NCBI GenBank assembly: GCA_014804915.1
Contig: JAAUYW010000119.1
Location: forward strand, 1-6,374
Source of the DNA: Desulfovibrio sp.
Lineage (GTDB): Bacteria; Desulfobacterota; Desulfovibrionia; Desulfovibrionales; Desulfovibrionaceae
DNA: 6,374 nt
Direction: 5' to 3'
Shown piece after piece: positions 1-6,374 of the stretch. The notes below the pieces were generated by a model. That model searched no databases. It was not told the DNA's origin and saw only the letters and a list, made by a program, of their open reading frames with translations. Positions within the stretch are counted from its first letter, which is position 1, and each line of letters starts with the position of its first letter. The position numbers were made by a program, and so were the translations under genes.

Positions 1-653
1 TTGCCGTCGCCATTGAAATCGCCAACGGCCATGTCCACCATGTTCTCCTTGATGCGCTGGCTGCGCATCCGGGAGCCATCATTGGCGCCTGCGCCCTGAT
101 AGCGGAACTGGGGGTTGAGATATACCTGGTTCTGGCCAGTTTCATTTACGAGAATGTCGGAGTTTGCCTGGGCCGGCGTTTTGGCTCCCCTGGCAGCCAT
201 GAAGCCAGGCCTGGCCATCACTGGCTCGCCCATTGCTTCCGCGCTCAGCGAAGCCGCCAGGTCATTGACTGTGCCTGTGAGATTGCTGACTGGCCCAGAG
301 CCGCTCCTGGTCCATGTTTTGCCATTCTTGTCAATGCTGTGCAGCTCTATGGAGGCGTCATTGCCCATCACATTCACCACGCCCCAGATGGCGTAATCCG
401 CCCTGGCCTGGCTGAGCGCCTTTCTGGCGTCGCTTTCGGATGCCCCCCTGGCGCTTGCCGTTTTGCCTGCCAGCGCTCCAGGCCTGTTCAGACGCTGCTG
501 GATGGTGGAGGGCACGGCTTTTGACAGATAATTGTAGCTCTGCGGCGCGTTGACGCTGAATGGCAGAACCACGAAGCTTTTTTCCGCAGCCCGCGCTCCG
601 ATGGCAAACATGAAAGTGCAGATTATTGTCAGAATCAGACAGCGCGCATTCAT
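1..653 (-). CDS. Secreted TolB/CsgG-like domain plus FG-GAP/VCBS repeat protein, 3' end outside window
   Basis: The reading frame is open from an ATG at 653 to the window edge, giving 217 codons with no stop. Residues 1-22 form a Sec signal peptide: short basic start (R4), hydrophobic stretch at 5-18, and a likely signal peptidase I site after A20-R21-A22. The product is therefore probably periplasmic or exported. Residues 25-145 resemble the N-terminal domain of TolB and CsgG/FlgO-like proteins: a FVVLPF strand at 27-32, a helix with LSKAVPSTIQQRL at 43-55, then ADYAIWGVV at 85-93, an IELHSID strand at 102-108, and a helix at 128-139. Residues 207-217 (DMAVGDFNGDG) are the first calcium-binding loop of an FG-GAP/VCBS repeat, so a beta-propeller probably continues outside the window. 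The start follows a GGGAG ribosome site. It begins 40 bases after carA and is probably cotranscribed with it. About half its Arg codons are AGG or AGA, more than in a few sampled stretches of carA and carB. The function is unknown; the domain calls are from pattern recognition only. Confidence 0.82.
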   Translation of the reverse strand, partial: MNARCLILTIICTFMFAIGARAAEKSFVVLPFSVNAPQSYNYLSKAVPSTIQQRLNRPGALAGKTASARGASESDARKALSQARADYAIWGVVNVMGNDASIELHSIDKNGKTWTRSGSGPVSNLTGTVNDLAASLSAEAMGEPVMARPGFMAARGAKTPAQANSDILVNETGQNQVYLNPQFRYQGAGANDGSRMRSQRIKENMVDMAVGDFNGDG

Positions 654-658
654 ATAAA

Positions 659-663
659 CTCCC
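659..663 (-). promoter_or_regulatory. Ribosome binding site deciding the start of the FG-GAP protein
   Basis: GGGAG lies five bases before the ATG at 653. The only other in-frame ATG, at 674, has no purine-rich sequence in front of it and would merely add seven residues before the signal peptide. This favours 653. Confidence 0.65.
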
Positions 664-693
664 ACTGGTTGCATTCGTCAAATTCGGATGATG

Positions 694-1824
694 CTACCGG
701 CTCCCGATTCCGGAAGCTCCGGAAATCAGGCTGCGGAAGCGATGGAAAAGATGGTTGGCGTCCCTTGGGCCTGCCGCGGCCTCGGGATGATACTGCAGGC
801 TCATAACTGGTTTTGTCTTGTGGCGCAAACCCTCCAGCGTGCCATCATTCAGATTGACATGTGTGGCAATGATATCCGGGCTTCCGTCAAGCAGCACATG
901 GAAGCCATGGTTTTGGGAAGAGATCTCGATTTTACCTGTCTCGAGATCCTTGACAGGATGGTTGCAGCCATGATGGCCAAATTTGAGCTTTGCTGTTTTT
1001 GCGCCCAGCGCCTGGCCGATGAGCTGATGGCCAAGGCAGATGCCCACCAGGGGCATTGTCTGCGCGATTTCGCGGACTGTTTCGGTTTCGCTTGCAAGCG
1101 CTGCCGGATCGCCGGGGCCGTTGGAGAGGAACACGCCAGCCGCGCCGGTGGCCTGCGCCTGGGCAGCTGTGAAGTCCGGAGGCACGCACAGGATTTCAAA
1201 GCCGGCAGCTTCAAGATGGCGCAGGATATTCCATTTGACGCCAAAATCATAAACGAGCAGCGGCACGCCTGTGCCATGCCAGGCATGGGAGCCATCCGCA
1301 TTCAGCTCTGCCGGGAGCTTTTTGCCATTTTGCCAGGCGTATGGGGATTTGGCCGCCACCTTTGGCGTGAGCCTGCTGCCAGACATTGTCGGCAACGCCT
1401 GCGCCTTGTTGAGCAGATCGTCGCCCTCCGTCGAGATTACGCCGCGCATTGAGCCATTGAGCCGCAAATGGCGCGTCAGTGCGCGGGTATCAAGACCTTC
1501 AACGCAGGGCGTGCCGTGGCGATCCAGGAAATCAGGCAGGGACATTTCCGAGCGCCAGTTCGAGGGATTCTTGCAGCACTCCTTGACAAGCAGGGCCGAG
1601 GCATGGATTTTTTCCGATTCCATGTCTTCGTGATTGATGCCGTAATTGCCTATCAGCGGCCAGGTCATGCAGACCAGCTGGCCGCAATAGGAGGGATCAG
1701 TCAATACTTCCTGATAGCCGGTCATGGCTGTTGTGAAGATCACCTCTCCGCCAGTTTCAAATGGGCCATTGACGGCTTCGCCAGTCAGGGTAAATCCATC
1801 TTCCAGCATGAGCGTGGCCTTCAT
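694..1824 (-). CDS. carA: Carbamoyl-phosphate synthase small subunit (glutaminase)
   Basis: CarA hydrolyses glutamine and passes the ammonia through a tunnel to CarB, which makes carbamoyl phosphate for pyrimidine and arginine synthesis in the cytoplasm. The protein has 376 residues, close to the usual family length. Residues 1-150 are the CPSase small-chain N-domain, with [13 protein letters not shown] at 34-46. Residues 188-368 are a class I glutamine amidotransferase domain: NGPGDP at 235-240, the nucleophile C263 in GICLGHQ, and H346 and E348 of the catalytic triad in QYHPEA. The N-domain sequence around residues 50-90 ([10 protein letters not shown], then VKECC) has a Desulfovibrio-like character from memory. 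The ATG at 1824 follows an exceptionally good ribosome site. The gene comes 32 bases after carB, which is the reverse of the familiar carA-carB order. There is no sign of damage. Confidence 0.98.
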   Translation of the reverse strand: MKATLMLEDGFTLTGEAVNGPFETGGEVIFTTAMTGYQEVLTDPSYCGQLVCMTWPLIGNYGINHEDMESEKIHASALLVKECCKNPSNWRSEMSLPDFLDRHGTPCVEGLDTRALTRHLRLNGSMRGVISTEGDDLLNKAQALPTMSGSRLTPKVAAKSPYAWQNGKKLPAELNADGSHAWHGTGVPLLVYDFGVKWNILRHLEAAGFEILCVPPDFTAAQAQATGAAGVFLSNGPGDPAALASETETVREIAQTMPLVGICLGHQLIGQALGAKTAKLKFGHHGCNHPVKDLETGKIEISSQNHGFHVLLDGSPDIIATHVNLNDGTLEGLRHKTKPVMSLQYHPEAAAGPRDANHLFHRFRSLISGASGIGSR

Positions 1825-1831
1825 GCCTGCT

Positions 1832-1839
1832 TCCTCCTT
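1832..1839 (-). promoter_or_regulatory. Strong ribosome binding site of carA
   Basis: AAGGAGGA is a near-perfect anti-16S match; its AGGAGG core sits eight bases before the carA ATG. It lies in the 32-base carB-carA gap, where I see no promoter or terminator. This suggests that carA is translated independently from a carB-carA message. Confidence 0.75.
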
Positions 1840-1856
1840 GGGCGTTCCTGTTCCGG

Positions 1857-4800
1857 CTAGGCGGCAGATTCGCGGTTATAATAGTCCTGCAGGCTTTCAA
1901 CATGGCCGCTGTGCCTGCCTGATGCCAGGGCGACAGCCGTTGCCCGGGCAGCCGCCACAGTAGTGCAATAGGGCACGCCGTAGGAAAGCGCCGCGCGGCG
2001 GATTGAACGGGAATCGCGGGCCGTGTGCTTGCCTGAGGCCGTGTTGATGACAAGCGCTACGTCCTTGTTGCCAATTCTGTCCACAATGCTCTCGCCGCCT
2101 TCATGCACCTTGCCCACAATTTCCACAGCAAGCCCGCTGTCTGCCAGCAGTTTGCCAGTGCCGCTTGTTGCCAGCAGCCTGTAGCCCATGTCCGCGTACA
2201 TTTTCGCCACTTCCGTGATATAGGGCTTGTCGCGGTCATTGACGGAAATGAAGACATTGCCTGATCTGGGCAGTTTCTGGCCGGCAGCCAGCTGGCTCTT
2301 GAGAAATGCCTCGGCAAAATCCGCGCCCATGCCCATCACTTCGCCAGTTGAATGCATCTCTGGCCCGAGGACGACGTCAACGCCCGGGAAGCGGTTGAAT
2401 GGCATTACGGCTTCTTTCACGCAGGTAAAGCCGCCCCGGCGCATTTTCCAGGGATCCAGCTCATCCAGGGTCTTGCCGAGCATCACCTGGGTGGCGAGAT
2501 AGGGCAGCGGCACGCCTGTCGCCTTTGAGACAAATGGCGCTGTGCGCGATGCGCGCGGATTTACTTCCAGGATGTAGATCTGGTCTCCCTGAATGGCGAA
2601 CTGGATATTCATCAGCCCGATCACATTCAGCTCGGTTGCCAGCGCCTCGGTCTGCTCGGCGATTTTGGCGACATGATCGTAAGAAAGGGAGAACGAGGGC
2701 AGCACGCAGGCGGAATCGCCCGAATGAATGCCTGCCTCCTCAATATGCTCCATTATTCCGGCAATATAAACTTCCTTTCCATCCGAAAGCGCGTCAACAT
2801 CCACTTCAATGGCATGCTCGACGAATTTGTCAATCAGTATGGGATGCTCTGGCCTTGAGGGCACCTGTTCCGCAAAATATTCCCTGAGCTCGTCAGCGTC
2901 ATAGACAATTGCCATGGCGCGGCCGCCGAGTACGTAACTGGGGCGCACGACTACCGGATAGCCAATGCGCTCGGCAACCTCCAGCGCCCCTGCCAGATCC
3001 ATTGCCGTGCCATTGGGCGGCTGCAGCAGATCCAGTTTCCTGATCAGGGCCTGAAAGCGTTCGCGGTCTTCGGCGCGATCTATCGCATCCGGCGAAGTGC
3101 CCAGAATCGGCACGCCCGCTTTCATGAGCGGCACAGCCATATTTAGCGGCGTCTGGCCGCCAAACTGGACAATCACGCCATCCGGCTTTTCCTTTTCCAC
3201 AATGTGCATCACATCTTCATAGGTCAGAGGCTCAAAATAGAGCCTGTCCGAAGTGTCGTAATCCGTGGAAACCGTTTCCGGATTGGAATTGACCATGATT
3301 GCGGTTATGCCTGCGTCGCGCAGGGCATAGCTCGCGTGGCAGCAGCAGTAGTCGAATTCTATGCCCTGGCCTATGCGGTTCGGGCCCCCGCCTAGAATCA
3401 GGACTTTTTTGCCTCCGGTCTTTGGCAATTCATCGCCGGTTTCATAGGTGGAATAGTAATAGGGCGTATATGCTTCAAACTCGGCTGCGCAGGTATCCAC
3501 CAGATAGTAGGTGGGCATGACGTTGAGCTGGCGCCTGAGGGCTGCTATTTCGCCCTCGCTCTTGCGCCACAGCTCGGCAAGCTGCCTGTCGGAAAAGCCC
3601 CATTCCTTGGCCTTGGCCAAAATTTCACGCAGTTCCGGATTTTCGGGCGTCAGCGCGGCTGTTTTACCAAATTCGGACAGCCGTTTTTCCATGTCCACTA
3701 TGTCGGCAAGCTGGCGGACAAACCAGGGATCAATACCTGAAACCCTGAAAATTTCAGCTTCGGAAATGCCGGCCAGGATGGCTTCGCGCAGCTGGTAAAT
3801 GCGCTGGGAGCTTGGCGTTGCCAGCTGTTCAAGCAGGATTTTTCTGTCTTGCGGCTGCCTTTCAAAATCCCGGCCAAGGCCAGGCGCGCCTGTTTCAATG
3901 GAGCGCAGGCCTTTTTGCAGGGCCTCGCGAAAATTTCTGCCAATGCTCATCGCCTCGCCAACGCTCTTCATCGAAGTGGTCAGCTCGTCCCTTGCCCCAG
4001 GGAATTTCTCGAATGTGAAGCGCGGCGCCTTCAGAACCACATAATCTATGGCAGGCTCAAAACTGGCCACAGTCTCGCGCGTGATATCGTTTCTGATTTC
4101 GTCTAGAGTATAGCCTATTGCCAGCTTGGCCGCGATCTTGGCTATGGGAAAACCGGTCGCCTTGCTCGCAAGCGCGGAGGAGCGGGAAACGCGAGGATTC
4201 ATTTCAATCACCACAAGATCGCCATTGGCCGGATTTAGGCCGAACTGGACATTGGAGCCGCCAGTTTCCACGCCTATTTCGCGCATGATCGCAAGCGAGG
4301 CGTCGCGGATCTGCTGGTATTCCGCATCGGAGAGGGTCTGCACAGGCGCGACAGTGATGGAATCGCCGGTATGGACTCCCATTGGATCGAAATTCTCAAT
4401 GGAGCAGACAATCACGCAGTTGTCCTTTTTGTCGCGCATTACCTCCATTTCGATTTCTTTCCAGCCCAGCACGCTCTGCTCAATCAGGATTTCCGAAACA
4501 GGGCTTATCGCCAGGCCGCGGCTGGCCACCTGCTCCAGCTCTTCCAGATTGCGCGCAACTCCGCCGCCGCTGCCGCCAAGCGTGAACGCAGGCCGGATGA
4601 TCAGGGGGAAAGGCATTTCCCTGCCCAGGGCCAGGGCCTCGTCAAGACTGTGGGCAATGCCGCTGGCTGGCATTTTCAGGCCGATATTTGCCATGGCCTT
4701 GCGGAAAAGCTCGCGGCTTTCCGCCTTTTCAATCACATTCGCATCCGCGCCAATGATTTCAACGCCGTATTTTTGCAGGGTACCGCTTCTGTGCAGGGCC

Positions 4801-5099
4801 AGGGCGGCGTTGAGCGCGGTTTGGCCGCCCAGCGTCGGCAGAAGCGCGTCAGGCCTCTCCTTGGCGATTATCGCCGCGATTGTGTCATGCTCGATTGGCT
4901 CCACATACGTGGCGTCAGCCATGTGGGGATCGGTCATGATGGTGGCCGGATTAGAATTGATCAGTACGACTTCATAACCCTCTTCCTTGAGGGCCTTGAT
5001 GGCCTGGGAGCCGGAATAGTCAAATTCGCAGCCCTGGCCGATCACTATCGGGCCGGCGCCAATTACAAGAATTTTATGCAGATCCGTGCGTTTGGGCAT
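1857..5099 (-). CDS. carB: Carbamoyl-phosphate synthase large subunit
   Basis: CarB uses two ATP to turn bicarbonate and CarA-derived ammonia into carbamoyl phosphate. It has 1080 residues against 1073 in E. coli. The two homologous ATP-grasp halves are at about 1-402 and 557-940, the oligomerisation domain at about 403-556, and the MGS-like allosteric domain at about 941-1080. In the carboxyphosphate half R129, R169, Q285, E299 and N301 fall at the same numbers as in E. coli. In the carbamate half R719, Q833, E845 and N847 match E. coli R715, Q829, E841 and N843. The ornithine-site residues E787, D795 and E896 are kept, as are the nucleotide-pocket residues S952, K958, T978, T981 and K997. 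The start MPKRTD is the family's typical one and fixes the ATG, although its ribosome site (GGGA, ten bases upstream) is weak. A triple Cys (585-587) lies where E. coli has two. The gene has its own promoter and precedes carA. Confidence 0.98.
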   Translation of the reverse strand: MPKRTDLHKILVIGAGPIVIGQGCEFDYSGSQAIKALKEEGYEVVLINSNPATIMTDPHMADATYVEPIEHDTIAAIIAKERPDALLPTLGGQTALNAALALHRSGTLQKYGVEIIGADANVIEKAESRELFRKAMANIGLKMPASGIAHSLDEALALGREMPFPLIIRPAFTLGGSGGGVARNLEELEQVASRGLAISPVSEILIEQSVLGWKEIEMEVMRDKKDNCVIVCSIENFDPMGVHTGDSITVAPVQTLSDAEYQQIRDASLAIMREIGVETGGSNVQFGLNPANGDLVVIEMNPRVSRSSALASKATGFPIAKIAAKLAIGYTLDEIRNDITRETVASFEPAIDYVVLKAPRFTFEKFPGARDELTTSMKSVGEAMSIGRNFREALQKGLRSIETGAPGLGRDFERQPQDRKILLEQLATPSSQRIYQLREAILAGISEAEIFRVSGIDPWFVRQLADIVDMEKRLSEFGKTAALTPENPELREILAKAKEWGFSDRQLAELWRKSEGEIAALRRQLNVMPTYYLVDTCAAEFEAYTPYYYSTYETGDELPKTGGKKVLILGGGPNRIGQGIEFDYCCCHASYALRDAGITAIMVNSNPETVSTDYDTSDRLYFEPLTYEDVMHIVEKEKPDGVIVQFGGQTPLNMAVPLMKAGVPILGTSPDAIDRAEDRERFQALIRKLDLLQPPNGTAMDLAGALEVAERIGYPVVVRPSYVLGGRAMAIVYDADELREYFAEQVPSRPEHPILIDKFVEHAIEVDVDALSDGKEVYIAGIMEHIEEAGIHSGDSACVLPSFSLSYDHVAKIAEQTEALATELNVIGLMNIQFAIQGDQIYILEVNPRASRTAPFVSKATGVPLPYLATQVMLGKTLDELDPWKMRRGGFTCVKEAVMPFNRFPGVDVVLGPEMHSTGEVMGMGADFAEAFLKSQLAAGQKLPRSGNVFISVNDRDKPYITEVAKMYADMGYRLLATSGTGKLLADSGLAVEIVGKVHEGGESIVDRIGNKDVALVINTASGKHTARDSRSIRRAALSYGVPYCTTVAAARATAVALASGRHSGHVESLQDYYNRESAA

Positions 5100-5122
5100 T
5101 GCTTGCTGATCCCGCTGCTAGT

Positions 5123-5153
5123 TGCAAGAAACAGCCCATATTATCTTCTTGCA
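5123..5153. repeat. Inverted repeat centred on the carB -10 element, possible operator
   Basis: TGCAAGAA at 5123-5130 and its exact complement TTCTTGCA at 5146-5153 are separated by 15 bases. Two further pairs, one a G-T wobble, extend the outer ends. The centre falls at 5138, on the -10 element, and the half-sites are 23 bases apart, about two helical turns. One arm lies in the -35/-10 spacer and the other just after the predicted start, so the RNA from this promoter carries only one arm. That points to a DNA-binding site rather than an RNA hairpin. No T-run follows, so it is a poor terminator for the transporter gene upstream. No known regulator is recognised. Confidence 0.4.
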
Positions 5154-5166
5154 GCCCCAAGGTCAA
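5138..5166 (-). promoter_or_regulatory. Predicted sigma70-type promoter of carB-carA
   Basis: Reading the minus strand, TTGACC at 5166-5161 (five of six to the -35 consensus) is followed by a 17-base spacer and TAATAT at 5143-5138. The overlapping GATAAT at 5145-5140 matches five of six -10 bases but with a 15-base spacer. Either choice puts transcription start near G5132, giving a leader of about 33 bases before the carB ATG. The promoter lies in the only gap in the window longer than 40 bases, just ahead of the carB-carA pair. This is a prediction by eye. Confidence 0.6.
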
Positions 5167-5186
5167 TCGCGCCCGCAGGGCCGGTT

Positions 5187-6077
5187 TCAGGAGCGTTTGC
5201 CAGGTGTCAGAAGCACCAGCAGCACGGCCCCGACTATCAGGAGCGCTCCGGCGGCAAGCTGGTTCGTGAACGGCTCGCCAAAAATGACGCAGCCAACGCC
5301 CACGGCTGTAAGCGGCTCCATGACGCCGAGGATCGAGGTCATTGTCGAGCCGATTTTGCGAATCGCCAGCACGAGCGTGAGATTCGAGATGACAGCGGTA
5401 ACGAGCGCGAGGAGAAAGAGATTTGCCAGTTCCGGCCATGTCGCTACCCATTCCAGCCTGCCGCTGAAAAGCGCGTTTGAAATGCAGAAAACCGCGCCAA
5501 AGAGCATCACGTAAAATGTCATCACCAGGCCGTTGATTGCCGGCAGGCGCGCGACCTGGAGGCCAACATAATAAAGTCCGTTGCAGAGGCCGGAGATCAG
5601 GCCGAGCGCTGTGCCGATCGCGATTCTGGCGGCTGATTCCGGCGCGCCTGTTACGGGCTGGCCAACCGGCCCCAGGGAGAGCAGGGCCACGCCGCCCACC
5701 GCGCAGGCAAGCGCGATGCCGGTTTGCCAGCGAAAGCGTTCGTGAAAGAAAAAGATCATGATCAGCGCGACCATTACCGGATACTGAAATTGCAGCGTTG
5801 CCACAATGCCGCTTGGCAGATACGCGAAAGCCTGGAAAAAGAGCAGCACCGCGAACATATAGAATATGCTCAGCCCGCTTATTTTCAGCAGGGGCCGCAA
5901 TCCGATCAGCAGGGATTCCCTCTTTGCCGCCAGAATCAGGCCCATCGTGGCTGTCGCTATCGCAAACCTGTAAACCAGAATGGTTTCCATGCTGATGCCG
6001 GAAAGCATGAGCGGCAATGTGAAAAAGGAAATCAGGCCAAATGTCGCCGAGGAGACCAGGCCAAGGAAAATGCCCAT
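5187..6077 (-). CDS. EamA-family (DMT superfamily) inner-membrane transporter
   Basis: This 296-residue protein is almost entirely hydrophobic, with about ten predicted membrane helices (near 2-24, 31-51, 64-86, 91-112, 117-136, 153-172, 180-204, 217-238, 244-266 and 272-290). This is the 5+5 layout of drug/metabolite transporters with two EamA repeats. The first repeat ends around LQFQYPVMVALI (95-106) and HERF (112-115). The second ends with the typical MEPLTAVG (253-260), a GEPF (267-270) and a glycine-rich last helix. Members of the family export amino acids, metabolites or drugs, but the substrate cannot be read from sequence. The ATG at 6077 shares one base with the upstream helicase stop (TGATG) and lacks a clear Shine-Dalgarno, so translation is probably coupled. 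No ATG lies upstream in frame before a stop. The downstream gap has no convincing terminator, so some read-through into carB is possible. Confidence 0.93.
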   Translation of the reverse strand: MGIFLGLVSSATFGLISFFTLPLMLSGISMETILVYRFAIATATMGLILAAKRESLLIGLRPLLKISGLSIFYMFAVLLFFQAFAYLPSGIVATLQFQYPVMVALIMIFFFHERFRWQTGIALACAVGGVALLSLGPVGQPVTGAPESAARIAIGTALGLISGLCNGLYYVGLQVARLPAINGLVMTFYVMLFGAVFCISNALFSGRLEWVATWPELANLFLLALVTAVISNLTLVLAIRKIGSTMTSILGVMEPLTAVGVGCVIFGEPFTNQLAAGALLIVGAVLLVLLTPGKRS

Positions 6078-6374
6078 CAGAAGCCGCCCGATTCCGCCAG
6101 CCTGTTTGCCAGGCGCGTATAGCGGCGGCAGGTCTTGTCATTTTTGATTGCGATTTCCAGCGCGCGAGTCTCCCCGACCAGCACCACAAGTTTTTTGCCG
6201 CGCGTGATCGCGGTGTAGATCAGGTTTCGCTGCAGCAATATATAGTGCTGCATCATCAGCGGGATGACTACTGCCGGATATTCCGAGCCCTGCGACTTGT
6301 GGATGCTGATGGCATAGGCTGGCACAAGCTCATCCAGGTCATCGAATTCATAGGGCACGATCACGCCGTCAAAA
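6077..6374 (-). CDS. recD2: RecD2-like ATP-dependent DNA helicase, C-terminal end only
   Basis: Only the last 98 residues and the TGA stop lie in the window; the frame stays open through base 6374, so the N-terminus is outside. The fragment is the UvrD-like C-terminal (2A) domain of a superfamily 1B helicase. [15 protein letters not shown] carries the HKSQGSE motif V, and [15 protein letters not shown] carries motif VI with its ATP-contacting arginine. The VVIPL, LLQRN and TRLANRL surroundings look more like RecD2 (YrrC-type, acting without RecBC) than E. coli RecD, whose motif VI reads TRAR. RecD2 proteins are 5'-3' DNA helicases implicated in repair. The stop overlaps the start of the transporter gene by one base, so the two are probably cotranscribed despite unrelated roles. 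Confidence 0.88.
   Translation of the reverse strand, partial: FDGVIVPYEFDDLDELVPAYAISIHKSQGSEYPAVVIPLMMQHYILLQRNLIYTAITRGKKLVVLVGETRALEIAIKNDKTCRRYTRLANRLAESGGF

Noticed and set aside
204..215. Perfect 12-base palindrome GCCAGGCCTGGC, with similar ones at 3881-3892 and 1274-1288
   Set aside because: All lie inside coding sequence, differ from one another, and are expected from the abundance of GCC, AGG and CTG codons. They are not a repeat family.
653..681. A promoter for the FG-GAP gene: TTGACG at 681-676 with TTTATA at 658-653, spacer 17
   Set aside because: The -10 is poor (three of six) and overlaps the start codon, so transcription would begin inside the signal peptide coding region.
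709..723. Stem TCCGGA-AGC-TCCGGA near the end of carA as a terminator
   Set aside because: It lies within the carA coding sequence and no T-run follows on the minus strand. Each arm is also self-palindromic.
688..1452. A 254-codon plus-strand frame antisense to carA
   Set aside because: The opposite strand encodes an unmistakable CarA. The antisense product looks like no known family.
4126..4977. A 283-codon open frame on the plus strand
   Set aside because: It is antisense to the N-terminal half of carB, has Ser/Arg/Ala-rich low-complexity composition, and resembles no family. It is a codon-bias shadow.
5171..5181. GCCC-GCA-GGGC hairpin just after the transporter stop as a terminator
   Set aside because: The stem is only four pairs and no T-run follows. 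It lies immediately upstream of the carB -35.
4371..5480. A 369-codon plus-strand frame crossing the carB promoter
   Set aside because: It runs antisense across carB, the intergenic gap and the transporter gene. Its composition is not protein-like and no domain is recognisable.
5074..6189. A 371-codon minus-strand frame overlapping the transporter
   Set aside because: It is out of frame with the ten-helix EamA protein and would overlap both carB and the helicase. The EamA frame has clear family motifs; this one has none.
6362..6364. GTG as a start codon for a 95-residue small protein
   Set aside because: The frame continues upstream to the window edge with helicase-like residues (FDG before the GTG), so the GTG is an internal Val of RecD2.

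Overview
The window looks like ordinary chromosomal core sequence from a moderately GC-rich Gram-negative bacterium, most likely a Desulfovibrio-like deltaproteobacterium (Desulfobacterota). That placement is inferred from the flavour of the CarA and CarB proteins, the RecD2-type helicase tail and the periplasmic TolB/CsgG-like plus FG-GAP protein. No search was possible. I see no rRNA, tRNA, CRISPR array, insertion sequence or phage gene. All five genes lie on the minus strand, so transcription runs from high to low coordinates.

Layout in order of transcription: (1) 6374-6077, the C-terminal end of a RecD2-like helicase, cut by the window edge; (2) 6077-5187, a complete ten-helix EamA/DMT-family transporter whose ATG overlaps the helicase stop by one base (TGATG); (3) 5186-5100, an 87-base gap with a good sigma70-type promoter reading toward carB; (4) 5099-1857, carB, the large subunit of carbamoyl-phosphate synthase, with all catalytic residues I could place intact; (5) 1824-694, carA, the glutaminase subunit, 32 bases after carB and behind a strong Shine-Dalgarno; (6) 653-1, the N-terminal 217 codons of a secreted protein with a TolB/CsgG-like domain followed by the start of FG-GAP/VCBS repeats, cut by the window edge.

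CarA and CarB together make carbamoyl phosphate for pyrimidines and arginine. CarA releases ammonia from glutamine, which is tunnelled to the two ATP-grasp halves of CarB. Their order, carB before carA, is the reverse of the common carAB order. The third gene starts 40 bases after carA and probably shares its transcript, although nothing ties its product to pyrimidine or arginine synthesis. The helicase and transporter form a separate, translationally coupled pair upstream.

I found no undescribed multi-gene system. The most interesting signals are in the carB promoter. Its predicted first transcribed bases are G followed by three T, like the E. coli carAB P1 start, which uses UTP-sensitive transcript slippage. 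An 8-base inverted repeat is also centred on its -10 element. The secreted fusion protein is the least characterised gene.
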